Shown here piece after piece: positions 1-9,280 of a stretch of DNA of 64,000 nucleotides. The DNA comes from Qipengyuania profundimaris (GTDB taxonomy: Bacteria; Pseudomonadota; Alphaproteobacteria; Sphingomonadales; Sphingomonadaceae). The stretch's first letter is position 1. Every line of letters begins with the position of its first letter. The notes beneath the pieces were generated by a model, which was not told the origin of the DNA, ran no database searches, and saw nothing but the letters and a program-made list of their open reading frames with translations. Both the position numbers and the translations under genes were made by a program. The stretch lies in contig NZ_JAVAIM010000001.1 of the NCBI RefSeq assembly GCF_030717945.1, forward strand, positions 2,774,631-2,838,630. The letters run 5' to 3'.

Positions 1-762
1 AATGTCCAGCGATTGGCATTCGAAACCGCCACTTGTCGTAAGCCTTTTCTGGAAGACAGCGGGATATTCGGATTTTTCGCGAAGCTGACGATCAGCGTCC
101 AGTTTTTCCTGCCGCATGGGAAGGGCGAGAATCGGGGTTCGCTGAAAAAGCGTCAGCTGCTCCGCGCAGCTTGCCGCCTCCTGCGCCACCTGTACGCCGC
201 TGGCACCCGTGCCGATCAGGGCGATCCGGCGGCCGGAAAGGTCGATGCCTTCCTGCGGCCAGCGGGCGGTATGGCACCATTCGCCTTCGAAATCGCTAAG
301 GCCCGGGATATCGGGAATGTAGGGTTTCGAGGCGAACCCCAGGGCCGGCAAGAGGAAACGCGCGCTTACTTTTCCGCCATCGTCGAGCTTCAATCGCCAG
401 CAGGCGGTGTCTTCATCGAACGGCGCGCTTTCGACCCGTGTTTTCATTCTCATTGCCGGCCAGAGGTCGAGCGTATCGCAGACGTGGAGGAAATAGGCGC
501 GCAGTTCTTCCCAGCCTGGAAATCGTTCGCTCCACGTCCAGCTTTTCCATACTTCCGCAATGGAAAATTCGTAAAGTGGAACCTGGGAATCGACCCGTGC
601 TCCCGGATAGCGGTTCCAGTACCAGATTCCGCCCGGCTGCTCCGCTGCGTCTACCAGCAGAACATCGAACCCCGCCTGACGCAGCTTGTAAAGCAGGTAT
701 ATTCCGCTGAACCCGGCCCCGACGATTACGACATCATAGTCAGGAAGGGGCGAATGGCTCAC
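1..762 (-). CDS. Baeyer-Villiger-type flavin monooxygenase, C-terminus beyond the window
   Basis: Class B flavoprotein monooxygenase, expected to use FAD and NADPH to insert oxygen into a ketone or oxidise a related substrate. The first 254 residues are present. They show an FAD-binding GAGFSG at residues 15-20, the GGIWYWNRYPGARVD-type segment at about 44-58, the BVMO fingerprint F158-x-G-x3-H-T-x2-W-P, and the second Rossmann motif GTGASG at about 184-189. The start is GTG at 762, overlapping the stop of the acyl-CoA synthetase as GTGA, so the two are translationally coupled. The gene runs off the left edge, so substrate and length are unknown. It is the last visible member of the minus-strand catabolic run, which fits ring or ketone cleavage next to CoA-dependent side-chain degradation. 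Confidence 0.9.
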   Translation of the reverse strand, partial: MSHSPLPDYDVVIVGAGFSGIYLLYKLRQAGFDVLLVDAAEQPGGIWYWNRYPGARVDSQVPLYEFSIAEVWKSWTWSERFPGWEELRAYFLHVCDTLDLWPAMRMKTRVESAPFDEDTACWRLKLDDGGKVSARFLLPALGFASKPYIPDIPGLSDFEGEWCHTARWPQEGIDLSGRRIALIGTGASGVQVAQEAASCAEQLTLFQRTPILALPMRQEKLDADRQLREKSEYPAVFQKRLTTSGGFECQSLDI

Positions 763-2369
763 GAGGCCCCGGCACCCGCTTTCGCGATGTCTTTAGCCGT
801 AGTATAATCCGCCTTGCCGTTTGACGCGCGCAAGGCGGTTTGCGTTGGGCAAATCGCCTTGGGCGTTTTGTAACCTGCCAGTTGCTGGCGCACGTGATCC
901 TTGATCGCTTGCGCGTCGAAGTCCGCATCCTGGGTCAAATGCACCACAGCGGTCACCGCTTCGCCCCATTTTTCGTCAGGCACCCCGACGACAAGCGCGT
1001 CGGCAATGGCGGGATGGGTTTTGAGCACTTCCTCCACCTCCTCGGGGTAAACCTTTTCACCTGCGGTGTTGATGCAGACGCTGCCGCGGCCCAGCAAGGT
1101 CAGGCTTCCATCGGATTCCACCCGGCACCAGTCGCCCGGGATGGAGTAACGCACGCCATCGATCGTCCTGAAAGTCTTGGCCGACTTTTCCGGGTCCTTG
1201 TAGTATCCTGTGGGGATTGCGCCCTTGCGGGCAATAAAGCCGGGCACGCCGCTCCCCGCCTCGACCTTCCGGTCGTTCTCGTCGAATACGTCGCAAAATT
1301 CCCCGATCCCGAATTTCGCGGTGTTGGTGCCGCCCTGTGCGGTCGTCACCGACAAGCCGTAGCCCAGCCCTTCCGAAGCGCCAAAACTGTCCATGAGGAT
1401 GACCTGGGGGATATGTTTGCACAGGCCCGCCTTTACCTGTTTACTCCACATGACGCCGGACGAGATGATCGAAATCAGGCTGCTCGTGTCCCAGCGCTTC
1501 GGGTGGGCGTCCAGCGCCTGCAGCATGGGTTTGGCAAAAGCGTCACCGACAATGGCGATGCTCTGCACCTTGTGCTGGTCCACCGCATCCCACAATTCTT
1601 CCGCGTCGAAGGATGGATCGGACAGCGTGACGATGGCCCCGCCCGACATGAGCGTGCCGATAGCAGTAATGAACCCGGTTCCATGCATCAGCGGGCACGC
1701 CGGCAAAGTGATGCGCGCAAGCTCGCCCTGCTTCACCAGGGCCACCATTTCCTCCATGGTCTGGGGAACCGGACCCAGCAGCTTTTGCGCGTCGAGCTGA
1801 GCCTTGCGCATATCATCGTGTCGCCACATCACGCCCTTGGGCATGCCGGTGGTACCGCCTGTATATATGAACAGCAGGTCATCGGGGGAACGCTCGATAT
1901 CGAGAGGCGCGCCGTTACCTTCTACAAGTTTTTCGTAAGGAAGCGCGAAGGAAGCGATCTGCGAAGCATCGCCGATTTCTACAAATGTATGAACCTTGGT
2001 CAACCGTTCCTTCAGTTCAAGAATGCAGTCGCGGAACTCGGAACTGTAAACAATTACCTCGCTATCGGAATCGTCGAAGATGTAGAAAACCTCCTCGGGA
2101 CGGTAACGATAATTGATGTTCACGTGCGTGAGGCGGCCCTTGAAGCACGCGGCCATCAATTCCCCGTATTCGGGACGGTTGCGCATGTAGAAGGCTATCT
2201 TCGCCCCGTCGCCTGCACCTTGCGCGCGCAGATTGCGCGCCAAATTGTTCGAACGCTTCGACATTTCGGGCCAGGTAATGATCCGGTCGCCGTGAATCAG
2301 CGCCGGAGCATCTTCCGGGACCGCAGGCTCGATTGCATCAAGGATGTCGCCAAGGTTCCAGTCGATCAC
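759..2369 (-). CDS. Acyl-CoA synthetase (AMP-forming, FadD-like)
   Basis: Activates a carboxylic acid to its CoA thioester via an acyl-adenylate. The 536-residue product is the usual length for the ANL superfamily. The phosphate-binding loop YTGGTTGMPKGV lies at about residues 169-180, the GRGSVCINTAGEKVYPEEVE segment marks the hinge and start of the C-terminal domain, and the catalytic lysine region is SNGKADY near residue 519. The GTG start at 2369 is supported by an AGGAGAGAGG ribosome site just upstream. It lies 63 bp after the small acyl-CoA dehydrogenase and overlaps the monooxygenase by four bases. In this context it probably activates a hydroxylated or oxidised alkyl or steroid-type acid. 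Chain-length specificity cannot be read from the sequence. Confidence 0.93.
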   Translation of the reverse strand: MIDWNLGDILDAIEPAVPEDAPALIHGDRIITWPEMSKRSNNLARNLRAQGAGDGAKIAFYMRNRPEYGELMAACFKGRLTHVNINYRYRPEEVFYIFDDSDSEVIVYSSEFRDCILELKERLTKVHTFVEIGDASQIASFALPYEKLVEGNGAPLDIERSPDDLLFIYTGGTTGMPKGVMWRHDDMRKAQLDAQKLLGPVPQTMEEMVALVKQGELARITLPACPLMHGTGFITAIGTLMSGGAIVTLSDPSFDAEELWDAVDQHKVQSIAIVGDAFAKPMLQALDAHPKRWDTSSLISIISSGVMWSKQVKAGLCKHIPQVILMDSFGASEGLGYGLSVTTAQGGTNTAKFGIGEFCDVFDENDRKVEAGSGVPGFIARKGAIPTGYYKDPEKSAKTFRTIDGVRYSIPGDWCRVESDGSLTLLGRGSVCINTAGEKVYPEEVEEVLKTHPAIADALVVGVPDEKWGEAVTAVVHLTQDADFDAQAIKDHVRQQLAGYKTPKAICPTQTALRASNGKADYTTAKDIAKAGAGAS

Positions 2370-2432
2370 GTATTAATTCCTCTCTCCTTGGTGGCCACGA
2401 TTTTGTCGGTAGCGTGCGCCTAATTCATCGTC

Positions 2433-3524
2433 TCATGCGACCTGCGTCCACCCCTGCAAGGCCGCTGCTTCGGCCCGGACCGCTTCGGGACCTCCCAGAA
2501 CCTGGCGGTCGAAACCGATTCGCTTGAACCAGAAATGCAGACCTAGGAGATCGGTAAAACCCATCCCCCCATGCACCTCGGTTGAGGTTCGGGCGACAAA
2601 ACGGTGGACTTCGCCCGTATGTGATTTGGCATGGCATGCCACCAGCGAAGCCTCGTCGGGCGTCGCATCGAACGCATGGGCGGCATACCAGACCAGCGAA
2701 CGGGATGGTTCATGGCGGGCAGCCATTTCCGCGCACATATGCTTGACCGCCTGGAAGCTGCCGATCACTCGTCCGAACTGTTCGCGCTGCCCGGCATAGT
2801 CGACCGCTTTTTCGATCATAGCCTGGCCCGCACCGAGGCTATCGGCGGCCAGGAGCACCCGGCCGGCGTCCCGCAGGCGCCTGACTGTGGCCCCACCATC
2901 GTCCGCGAGAGCCTCGCCCGCTACGCCAGAAAACCGCAGCTCCCCTACGCTCCGGGTGCGGTCGATCGTTTTGAGAGCAACCTTCTCCAGACCCGCAGCA
3001 TCGCCAGCTACGAAGTGCATACGACCGGCGGTATCGGCTACCAGAAACGCGTCGGCTTCCAGGAAGTCGAGCGCGAACAAAGCCGTTCCGTCGAGCTTTG
3101 CGCCGTCGAAGTCCACGCCTGCCCGGTCCCGGATCTCCACCGTTTCCGCGATCGCGACGGCGATTTGCGCCTCGCCCTTCGCTATCCTCGGCAGCCAGTG
3201 CGCCTTCAACTCCTCGCTACCGCCCTGTGCCAGCGCAAGGGGTGCCAGTACATGGGCACCGATAAAAGGCACCGGCGCGACGGCATAGCCGAGCTGCTCG
3301 GCCACAACGGCGGCATCGAGCATTGTCATCCCGAGCCCGTCATGTTGCTCGGGAACCATCATTCCCCAAATGCCGATTTCGCCCAGCGCCGAACGCACGT
3401 TGTCGCTGAAGGGAACCGAGCCCTCCGCGCATTCGCGCACATGATCGAGCGGACAAGTATCAGCAAGAGTGCGGCTGATCGCGTCGCAGAGCATCTCCTG
3501 GTCTTGCGAAAGTCCGAAATCCAT
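2433..3524 (-). CDS. Acyl-CoA dehydrogenase, small (beta-type) subunit
   Basis: FAD-dependent acyl-CoA dehydrogenase family, 363 residues. The N-terminal helical domain begins with DFGLSQDQEML, and the C-terminal helical domain contains the REQFGRVIGSFQAVKHM and VHGGMGFT segments that contact FAD and the dimer interface. It is shorter and more divergent than its upstream neighbour and its start codon shares one base with that neighbour's stop. Adjacent long and short dehydrogenases of this kind are known in actinobacterial and proteobacterial steroid side-chain pathways to form alpha2beta2 enzymes, and that is the inferred arrangement here. Which subunit carries the catalytic base was not resolved. 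Confidence 0.9.
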   Translation of the reverse strand: MDFGLSQDQEMLCDAISRTLADTCPLDHVRECAEGSVPFSDNVRSALGEIGIWGMMVPEQHDGLGMTMLDAAVVAEQLGYAVAPVPFIGAHVLAPLALAQGGSEELKAHWLPRIAKGEAQIAVAIAETVEIRDRAGVDFDGAKLDGTALFALDFLEADAFLVADTAGRMHFVAGDAAGLEKVALKTIDRTRSVGELRFSGVAGEALADDGGATVRRLRDAGRVLLAADSLGAGQAMIEKAVDYAGQREQFGRVIGSFQAVKHMCAEMAARHEPSRSLVWYAAHAFDATPDEASLVACHAKSHTGEVHRFVARTSTEVHGGMGFTDLLGLHFWFKRIGFDRQVLGGPEAVRAEAAALQGWTQVA

Positions 3525-4774
3525 CAGGCGGCTCCCTTATTCTGCCCGCTTGCAACGGCCGTCGCCTGTTCGGCCGCGGGAGGCGTTGCGAACTTGGGTT
3601 CGCGCGGCATTTCCAGCCCGCGTTCGGCGATGATGTTCTTCTGGATCTGGGCGGTGCCTCCACCGATGATCAGACCAAGCTGGAACATGTAGTTCCACTG
3701 CCAGGCACCGTCTTCGCGCTCGCGCTCGCTTCCGTGATAAAGTATGCCCATCTCGCCCATTGCGTCGATCGCGAGCGCGGAAATCTGATGGGCGAGCTCA
3801 CAGCTCTGCAGCTTCACGACAAGTTTCGCCATGCCGCCGGCATCCCCCCTAAGGCTGTTCGACAGGATGCGCATGCCGTTGAATTTCATCGCCGCGACTT
3901 CGGCTTGCAATGCAACCAGCCGGTCACGCAGAACGGCGTTGTCCATTGCGCAACCCTGGCCGATGCGTTCTTTTTGCATCAGCCTGACCAGCGCCTGGAG
4001 CCGGTTTTCCAGTGCATCGGGGTCGCCCAGCATGCCACGTTCATGGCCCAGTGTGGCATTGGCCACGTACCACCCCTGCCCGCGCTGCCCGACGATCTGG
4101 TCCAGGGGAACCCGCACGTCGGTAAAGAACGTTTCATTGAACTCGGCATGACCGGTCATGGTCTTGAGTGGTCGGACCTCGATCCCTGGTGTGTCCATCG
4201 AGAAGATCAAGTAGGAGATGCCGCCGTGCTTGGGCGCGTCCGGTTCGGTCCGAACAAGGCAAAAGATCATGTCCGCCTGCTTGGCCGTGCTGGTCCAGAT
4301 CTTCTGTCCGTTGATGACAAAGTCGCCATTTTCGACGCGGGCGCTGGTCTTGAGCGCGGCGAGGTCCGATCCCGCTCCAGGTTCCGAATATCCCTGACAC
4401 CAGACTATCTCGCCATTAAGGGTCGGCTCGATCCATTGCCGTTTCTGGGCTTCGGTTCCGAGTTCCAGCAGCGTGGGAACGAGCATGGAAATGCCCTGGT
4501 TCGCAAGGCCTGCGGGGATGCCAGCGCGCGAAAATTCCTCGGCAATGATCCGCGATTTCAGGATGTCCGGCTCGGCTCCGTATCCGCCGTATTCCTTGGG
4601 AATCGTACGCGCCGTGTAACCATGCAGGATCAACAGCTTTTGCCATTCGACGGCTTCGGGGGAAGGGCGCGCGGCACGGCCTTGGCCATCGGGTGCGCGG
4701 TGACCGTGGGTTTGCAGGAACTGGCGCACTTCCTCGCGAAACGCGTCATACTGGGGTCCGTAGTCGAGATCCAT
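3524..4774 (-). CDS. Acyl-CoA dehydrogenase, large (alpha-type) subunit
   Basis: FAD-dependent dehydrogenation of an acyl-CoA at the alpha-beta bond, 416 residues. The middle beta domain has the typical CQGYSEPGAGSDLAALKT stretch and QKIWTSTAKQADM, and the C-terminal domain ends in the GGGTAQIQKNIIAERGL segment that closes over FAD. The gene sits 6 bp after the DUF35 gene and shares one base with the small-subunit gene, so all three were probably selected for coupled translation. Inferred to form a heteromeric dehydrogenase with the next gene. A very similar large/small pair occurs at 11005-13305 on the other strand. Confidence 0.92.
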   Translation of the reverse strand: MDLDYGPQYDAFREEVRQFLQTHGHRAPDGQGRAARPSPEAVEWQKLLILHGYTARTIPKEYGGYGAEPDILKSRIIAEEFSRAGIPAGLANQGISMLVPTLLELGTEAQKRQWIEPTLNGEIVWCQGYSEPGAGSDLAALKTSARVENGDFVINGQKIWTSTAKQADMIFCLVRTEPDAPKHGGISYLIFSMDTPGIEVRPLKTMTGHAEFNETFFTDVRVPLDQIVGQRGQGWYVANATLGHERGMLGDPDALENRLQALVRLMQKERIGQGCAMDNAVLRDRLVALQAEVAAMKFNGMRILSNSLRGDAGGMAKLVVKLQSCELAHQISALAIDAMGEMGILYHGSEREREDGAWQWNYMFQLGLIIGGGTAQIQKNIIAERGLEMPREPKFATPPAAEQATAVASGQNKGAA

Positions 4775-4780
4775 CTTGGT

Positions 4781-5257
4781 CTATCCTTCTGCGCGCGCGA
4801 TCGAGACGGGTCGGAATACTGGCAGGCGAAAATCTTCGGAGATCGGCTCGAAATCCAGCGTGACCGGCAGATCGAGCTCAAGCTCGTCGAGCGCGCAATC
4901 GACCAGCCGGGTTGCCATGCGCACTCCCTCCTCCAGTTCCACCACCGCAGCGATGAAGGGAATCTCGCCGGCGAAGGCGGGATGCAGTGCCTGATGGGTC
5001 ACCGTCCAGGAAAACAGCGTGCCATTGCCGGTGCTACGCTCCCACGACCATTCAGGAGAACCGCATCGGGCGCACATATAGCGCGGCAAATGCCGAAAGC
5101 TGCCGCATCCGTCGCACTGCTGGAAGTAAAGGTTGCCGTCCTGGCACCGGTTCCAGAATTCCTGCTCCACCGGATCCTGCGGGCGCGGCTTTGGCTTGGC
5201 TGGTGCGGCCTGCGCCGAGGGGCGCATCTTGGGCGGCAGATCTTTCTCGTCGCTCAC
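4781..5257 (-). CDS. DUF35 / OB-fold zinc-ribbon acyl-CoA-binding protein
   Basis: A 158-residue protein of the DUF35 family: N-terminal rubredoxin-like zinc ribbon with C48, C51, C62 and C65, then an OB fold (about residues 75-150). DUF35 proteins work as obligate partners of thiolase-like enzymes or of MaoC-type hydratases; in the Ltp2 system the DUF35 domain binds the CoA part of the substrate and activates the aldolase. Here the gene overlaps the thiolase-like gene by four bases (GTGA), which points to a complex between the two. The GTG start at 5257 has a perfect AGGAGG upstream. The first 35 residues are proline- and lysine-rich and probably disordered. Confidence 0.9.
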   Translation of the reverse strand: MSDEKDLPPKMRPSAQAAPAKPKPRPQDPVEQEFWNRCQDGNLYFQQCDGCGSFRHLPRYMCARCGSPEWSWERSTGNGTLFSWTVTHQALHPAFAGEIPFIAAVVELEEGVRMATRLVDCALDELELDLPVTLDFEPISEDFRLPVFRPVSIARAEG

Positions 5258-6426
5258 GCAAACCTCCTCAAAATCGCTATACTGCCGTCACCCAGATCGC
5301 CCCAGCCGGTCACCAGGCCGGTCTGGGCGCCTTCGACCTGCCGCTCCCCACAATCGTGGCGCAACTGACGCACCGCCTCGACGACATGGTTCAGTCCCCA
5401 AACATGGGCCTCGCTCAGCAGGCCGCCATGGGTGTTGACGGGATAGCGCCCGCCCAGCTCGATCTGGCCATTCGCGACGAACTCTGCCTGTCCACCTGGT
5501 TCGCAATAGCCCAGGGCCTCCAGCTGCAGGAGAACCACGTAGGTGAAGCAGTCGTAGATCTGCAGAAAATCCATGTCTTCGCGATCGACCCCCGCCATTT
5601 CGAACGCGCGCGGCGCGGCGTAGCTCAGGCCGATCTTGAAGGGGTCGGGACGCGAAGGGATATCGTCGGCGGGGTAAGGATGCCCTTCAGCCGCACCGGC
5701 GATGCTCACGGGAACATGCGGCATGTCCCTGGCGCGGTCTATTCGCGAAACCACGACTGCGCATGCCCCATCAGTCTCCAGACAGCAATCGTAGAGGCGA
5801 AAGGGTTCGGATATCCAGCGCGCGGAATGGTAGGTTTCGGCATCCAGTTCCCGGCCATAAGTGAAGGCCTGCGGATTCATCTGCGCATGGCGACGGCACG
5901 CCAGTGCAACGGCCGCCATCGCTTCCGGGCCGATATCGTAAATTCGGGAGTGCCGGGTGGCGAGCCAGGCATACATCTGCACCGGCAGGAACACGCCATA
6001 CGGAATGTAATAGCCTTGGATCGTATTCGTCAGGGTGTTCATGTTCATCGGCCGCGTCGGCGGTGCGCCAGGCTTGGGCCGCAAGGCGGAATAACCGTTC
6101 CACCCGAGCGTCACCAGCACATGGTCGCATAAGCCGCTGGCAATTGCCATCGCGGCGTTCTGGAGTGCCGTGGTAGGGCTCGCCCCGCCCATGTGGACCG
6201 TAGAGGCATAGCGCAGAACTTCGATACCGAGGTTAGCCGCCATCTCTTCCGAGGTGGTGTAGATCGGCGGAGGAACCATGCCGTCGATATCCGACGGCTT
6301 CAGCCCTGCATCTGCTATGGCTTTGCGCGATGCTTCCAGCATCATGTCGACCGCGGTTTTCTCGGTGCCTTTCACGAAAGCGGTTTCGCCCACTCCGGTG
6401 ATGGCCGATTTGTCGCTTAAGCTCAT
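5254..6426 (-). CDS. Thiolase-like lipid-transfer (Ltp/SCP-x) protein, probable retro-aldolase
   Basis: Thiolase-superfamily protein of 390 residues. It has the SCP-x/Ltp segments [12 protein letters not shown] (about 78-88), [18 protein letters not shown] and NTHGG near residue 348. The cysteine that acts as nucleophile in true thiolases is absent from the GGAS loop, so a thiolytic reaction is unlikely. Ltp2-type members with a DUF35 partner instead perform retro-aldol cleavage of 3-hydroxy branched acyl-CoA. I chose ATG 6426 because it overlaps the preceding stop as ATGA and matches the family start ([15 protein letters not shown]); a longer open frame to 6600 has no family support. Coupled with the DUF35 gene downstream. 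Confidence 0.88.
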   Translation of the reverse strand: MSLSDKSAITGVGETAFVKGTEKTAVDMMLEASRKAIADAGLKPSDIDGMVPPPIYTTSEEMAANLGIEVLRYASTVHMGGASPTTALQNAAMAIASGLCDHVLVTLGWNGYSALRPKPGAPPTRPMNMNTLTNTIQGYYIPYGVFLPVQMYAWLATRHSRIYDIGPEAMAAVALACRRHAQMNPQAFTYGRELDAETYHSARWISEPFRLYDCCLETDGACAVVVSRIDRARDMPHVPVSIAGAAEGHPYPADDIPSRPDPFKIGLSYAAPRAFEMAGVDREDMDFLQIYDCFTYVVLLQLEALGYCEPGGQAEFVANGQIELGGRYPVNTHGGLLSEAHVWGLNHVVEAVRQLRHDCGERQVEGAQTGLVTGWGDLGDGSIAILRRFA

Positions 6427-7115
6427 GCCTGCCTGACCGCCTGGTAATCGCGTTCGAGCTGTTCGGAAAGAGCGCGCACCCTCTGATAGGTCTCCGGCGG
6501 ACGCAGTCGCAACTCGCGGCGGACATCCTCCAACGGACGATCGAGATTTTCTTCCCAGTAGAAGGTGGTCAGATCGGCTGCAGCCCGGCCCCGGCGCCAC
6601 GCTTCAAATGCAGCGCGCGCCACTGGCAACTGGGCAGCTTCCAGTTTCATCTTGGGAATGCCGACGCCCACGATGAAAGCGATCCCGTGATTATAGAATT
6701 GCGCGTTTCCGAAGGACAGCACGCACAATTCGCCCAGTGCGTCCCTGCCGTATCCGGTGACGACATGAAACAGGTCATGCGAATCGCGAAGGCGCCGACG
6801 ATAGAGGGAAACATCGGGGTCGCCGAGGTCCTCCAGACCTCCGGCCTCGCTGGCTTCCGCCAGACCTTCTGCTGTCAGACCCTCCCCGTAAACAAAATCG
6901 AGGTAGGCTCGGCCAAGCGTGCCAGACGCACAGGTCGCAAGGCGTTTGCGATCGCACAAGGTTTCAAGTAGGTCGGCCCGGTCGGAAGCGATACGCCGCC
7001 CATCGCTCGACTTCATGAAGCGATTGAAATTCCGATAATAGGAATTGCCCGACAATGCCTTGACGATACGGAACACCTGCGCCGTATCCTCCTTGTCGGC
7101 AATCAACTGCCTCAT
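6423..7115 (-). CDS. coq4: Coq4 family protein
   Basis: Coq4-like protein of 230 residues. It carries the metal-binding signature HDxxH-x11-E as H113, D114, H117 and E129, followed by [10 protein letters not shown]. Coq4 is needed for ubiquinone assembly and in yeast and bacteria has been linked to oxidative decarboxylation of the quinone ring. Paralogues also occur in sphingomonad catabolic clusters, where their job is not known. The annotated start (ATG 7115) begins at [11 protein letters not shown], about 20 residues inside the usual domain start. The missing N-terminal stretch seems to be encoded in another frame just upstream (7112-7177), so the gene may carry a one-base frameshift. It overlaps the thiolase-like gene by ATGA. 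Confidence 0.85.
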   Translation of the reverse strand: MRQLIADKEDTAQVFRIVKALSGNSYYRNFNRFMKSSDGRRIASDRADLLETLCDRKRLATCASGTLGRAYLDFVYGEGLTAEGLAEASEAGGLEDLGDPDVSLYRRRLRDSHDLFHVVTGYGRDALGELCVLSFGNAQFYNHGIAFIVGVGIPKMKLEAAQLPVARAAFEAWRRGRAAADLTTFYWEENLDRPLEDVRRELRLRPPETYQRVRALSEQLERDYQAVRQA

Positions 7116-7177
7116 TGCCCCAGCGCTCTGAGAGGCTCTACGGGGCGGCGCAATTCATGACCTTTGGCGTAAGCCAT
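7112..7177 (-). CDS. 21-codon ORF ahead of coq4, probable displaced Coq4 N-terminus
   Basis: Reads MAYAKGHELRRPVEPLRALG followed by Q and stop. It has the best ribosome site in this stretch (AGGAGGCAAGAAG directly before ATG 7177), and its stop overlaps the coq4 ATG as ATGA. The peptide resembles the RRP...RALR stretch that normally precedes the LIADKEDT motif of Coq4 proteins, so it is either the real N-terminus of Coq4 split by a one-base deletion near 7115 or a leader that couples translation into coq4. The resemblance is from memory of the family, not from an alignment. Confidence 0.5.
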   Translation of the reverse strand: MAYAKGHELRRPVEPLRALGQ

Positions 7178-7195
7178 CTTCTTGCCTCCTGCGCT

Positions 7196-8338
7196 TCACT
7201 TGTAGATGCCAGCGGACGCCAACGCCTTCTCGGCTCCATCGACCAGGTCGCGCATCACTTCGGCGGCAGGCCGGATCGAATCGATCAGGCCGATGCCTTG
7301 CCCCGCGAAGCCGGGGATGACATCCTTGCGCTCTGCCTTGATCCCGGAGGCCATGACCGGGCCGGAGATCATCGACTGATAGGGCATCGGCAGAGGCTCC
7401 TTTCCGGCCTGCACCCAGGCGTCGGCCCATTTGTTACGGATCATGCGCGCCGGTTTGCCGGTAAGCGATCGACTAACGACCGTATCGGCATCGCCGCTTT
7501 CGGTGATCGCCTCTTTCTGGAAGCGCTCGATGCCCGCTTCCTCGGTCGCGAGAAATGCCGTGCCGACCCACGCGCCCTCTGCCCCCAGCATCATCGCAGC
7601 GGCAACACCCCGGCCATCCGAGATACCGCCGGCCCCAAGGACAGGAACACGATCGCCAACGGCGTCGACCACCTGGGGAATCAAGGAAATAGTCCCGATC
7701 GGCGAGTTGTGACCTCCGCCATCGTGCCCTTGCGCGACGATCATGTCGATGCCCGACCCGACGACCTGTTCGGCGTGCTTGACCTTGCCGATCACCGCCA
7801 TGACCTTGGTGCCATTGGCATGGAGCCGATCCATCCACGGTTCAGGATTGCCAAGGCCGGCAGCATAAACCGGCACCTTTTCCTCGATCACCACTTCCAT
7901 CTGCGCCTCAAAGAATTCCTTCGAGAACAACTGCGGGCCGCCCTTGCCCATTTCAGGCGCGCCCGCCGCCCGCATGGCGGCGGCAGCATCGACCTCCGGA
8001 AGCTCTTCACGATCCATGAAGTCGCGCGCGAACTGCTGATATTCACCCATCAGATCCATGGGATTTTGGGGTGCAGCACCGCTTTGAGGGGCAGAGCCGC
8101 GCCTGACCGACGCGGGGAGCAGCGTATCGACACCGAAAGGTTTGTCGGTCAATTCCCGGGTCTGGCGAATCCAGTCACGCAACTGATCGGGCGAACACGC
8201 CGCGGCACCCAGGACCCCGAGCCCGCCGGCATTCGAAACCGCAGCCGCCAGCGCCGGAACGCTCGCTCCGCCCATCCCGGCAAGCAGGATCGGGTACCGG
8301 ATCCCCAGCATTTCGCATATTCGGCTCTTCAACGCCAT
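7196..8338 (-). CDS. Nitronate monooxygenase family flavoprotein (NMO/2-nitropropane dioxygenase-like)
   Basis: FMN-dependent TIM-barrel protein of 380 residues. Family landmarks are the N-terminal YPILLAGMGG, the central IVAQGHDGGGHNSPIGT loop that contacts FMN phosphate and substrate, and the VLGAGGISDGRG and GAEGAWVGTAF motifs. Members oxidise alkyl nitronates, but many homologues in sphingomonad and actinobacterial lipid or steroid clusters have no proven nitronate substrate and could act on enoyl-type compounds. ATG 8338 has a GAGAGGA ribosome site. It lies 50 bp after the GntR gene and 80 bp before coq4, so it probably belongs to the same transcript. Confidence 0.88.
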   Translation of the reverse strand: MALKSRICEMLGIRYPILLAGMGGASVPALAAAVSNAGGLGVLGAAACSPDQLRDWIRQTRELTDKPFGVDTLLPASVRRGSAPQSGAAPQNPMDLMGEYQQFARDFMDREELPEVDAAAAMRAAGAPEMGKGGPQLFSKEFFEAQMEVVIEEKVPVYAAGLGNPEPWMDRLHANGTKVMAVIGKVKHAEQVVGSGIDMIVAQGHDGGGHNSPIGTISLIPQVVDAVGDRVPVLGAGGISDGRGVAAAMMLGAEGAWVGTAFLATEEAGIERFQKEAITESGDADTVVSRSLTGKPARMIRNKWADAWVQAGKEPLPMPYQSMISGPVMASGIKAERKDVIPGFAGQGIGLIDSIRPAAEVMRDLVDGAEKALASAGIYK

Positions 8339-8388
8339 TCTTCCTCTCCAGCCACTTGCCTAAACGCACACTCAAACTATTGAAAATT

Positions 8389-9117
8389 CTACAGCTGCCC
8401 CCACCGCACCCGCTGCGAGACCAGCTCGGGACTGCGCTCCGAAAGATAGACGGCAGAGCCGGCCACCAACCGGCTCATTGCTTGACGGGCCGCGGCGCTG
8501 TCGCCAGTCCGCACTGCCTCGAGCACCCGCACCAGAAACTTCATCTGCACCGCCCGTTCCTGTGCCGAATATCCCAGCGAATGGGAAAACTCGCGGGTCA
8601 ACAGATGCATCGCAGAGGTCAGCAAACCGAACAGCGGATTGCCGCTCGCCCAACCCAACAAGTCGTGAAATCTGCGATTAAGTTCCTCGAATTGATCAGA
8701 GGCTTCATGATGCCTCAATTCCGCCAGACACCCTGCCAACGCGCTGAGATCAGCGGTAGTTGCACGCTGGGCTGCATACCCTGCGACATCGGGAGCAATT
8801 GCTTCGCGCAATTCAAGCAAACCACGCAAATCGGCTTCCATGAAATGCAGAATCAATGACAAACTGCTTGCAAAATCGCCGGTCTGCGGACGGGCTACGA
8901 CGGGACCTCCACCACGGCCGAGCTGGAGATGGATGACCCCTTGCAATTCCAGGAACCGCAAAGCCTCCCGCAAAGTTGCGCGCGCAACCTCGTAACGCGC
9001 GAGCATTTCATCCTCGCGCGGAAGCCTGTCACCCGGGTTATGGCGACCCGCCTCGATGTCCCTCACGATGCTTTGCGCAAGAGAAAGGGCACGCTTGGCC
9101 TTCTTCACCGCTGGCAT
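8389..9117 (-). CDS. GntR-family transcriptional regulator, FadR/FCD type
   Basis: A 242-residue regulator. The N-terminal winged helix-turn-helix covers about residues 8-75 (LPREDEMLARYEVARATLREALRFLELQGVI), and the C-terminal all-helical FCD ligand domain covers about 85-225. FCD regulators typically bind organic acids or acyl-CoA and release DNA in their presence. The start was placed at ATG 9117 (MPAVKKAKRA) because the longer frame to 9195 adds an unrelated cysteine-rich leader. It is divergent from the P450 operon across a 200-bp gap that contains two inverted repeats, and it heads the minus-strand catabolic run, so it is the natural candidate to control both. Confidence 0.9.
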   Translation of the reverse strand: MPAVKKAKRALSLAQSIVRDIEAGRHNPGDRLPREDEMLARYEVARATLREALRFLELQGVIHLQLGRGGGPVVARPQTGDFASSLSLILHFMEADLRGLLELREAIAPDVAGYAAQRATTADLSALAGCLAELRHHEASDQFEELNRRFHDLLGWASGNPLFGLLTSAMHLLTREFSHSLGYSAQERAVQMKFLVRVLEAVRTGDSAAARQAMSRLVAGSAVYLSERSPELVSQRVRWGQL

Positions 9118-9185
9118 CCGCCACTCATCAGCACACCCGCACCTCTCGAATAAACAGTATAAGGATATTAGCAAACCTTCGCTGG

Positions 9186-9203
9186 ATCGGCACACTATCC
9201 GAT
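9186..9203. promoter_or_regulatory. Inverted repeat ATCGG-N8-CCGAT in the gntR/P450 divergent region
   Basis: Five-base arms ATCGG (9186-9190) and CCGAT (9199-9203) separated by eight bases, between gntR (minus) and the P450 gene (plus). The size and position fit a site for the FCD regulator, but the arms are short and I have no experimental consensus to compare them with. Confidence 0.3.
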
Positions 9204-9280
9204 GGGATTGGTGTCTGCAAGGGACTAAAAGAGTATACGATTTATTGACTGCACGAGATGTCTCCCTTAAGGATGACTGA

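Noticed and set aside
13..807. Plus-strand frame of 264 codons at the left edge
   Set aside because: It is antisense to the flavin monooxygenase, whose FAD and BVMO motifs lie on the minus strand.
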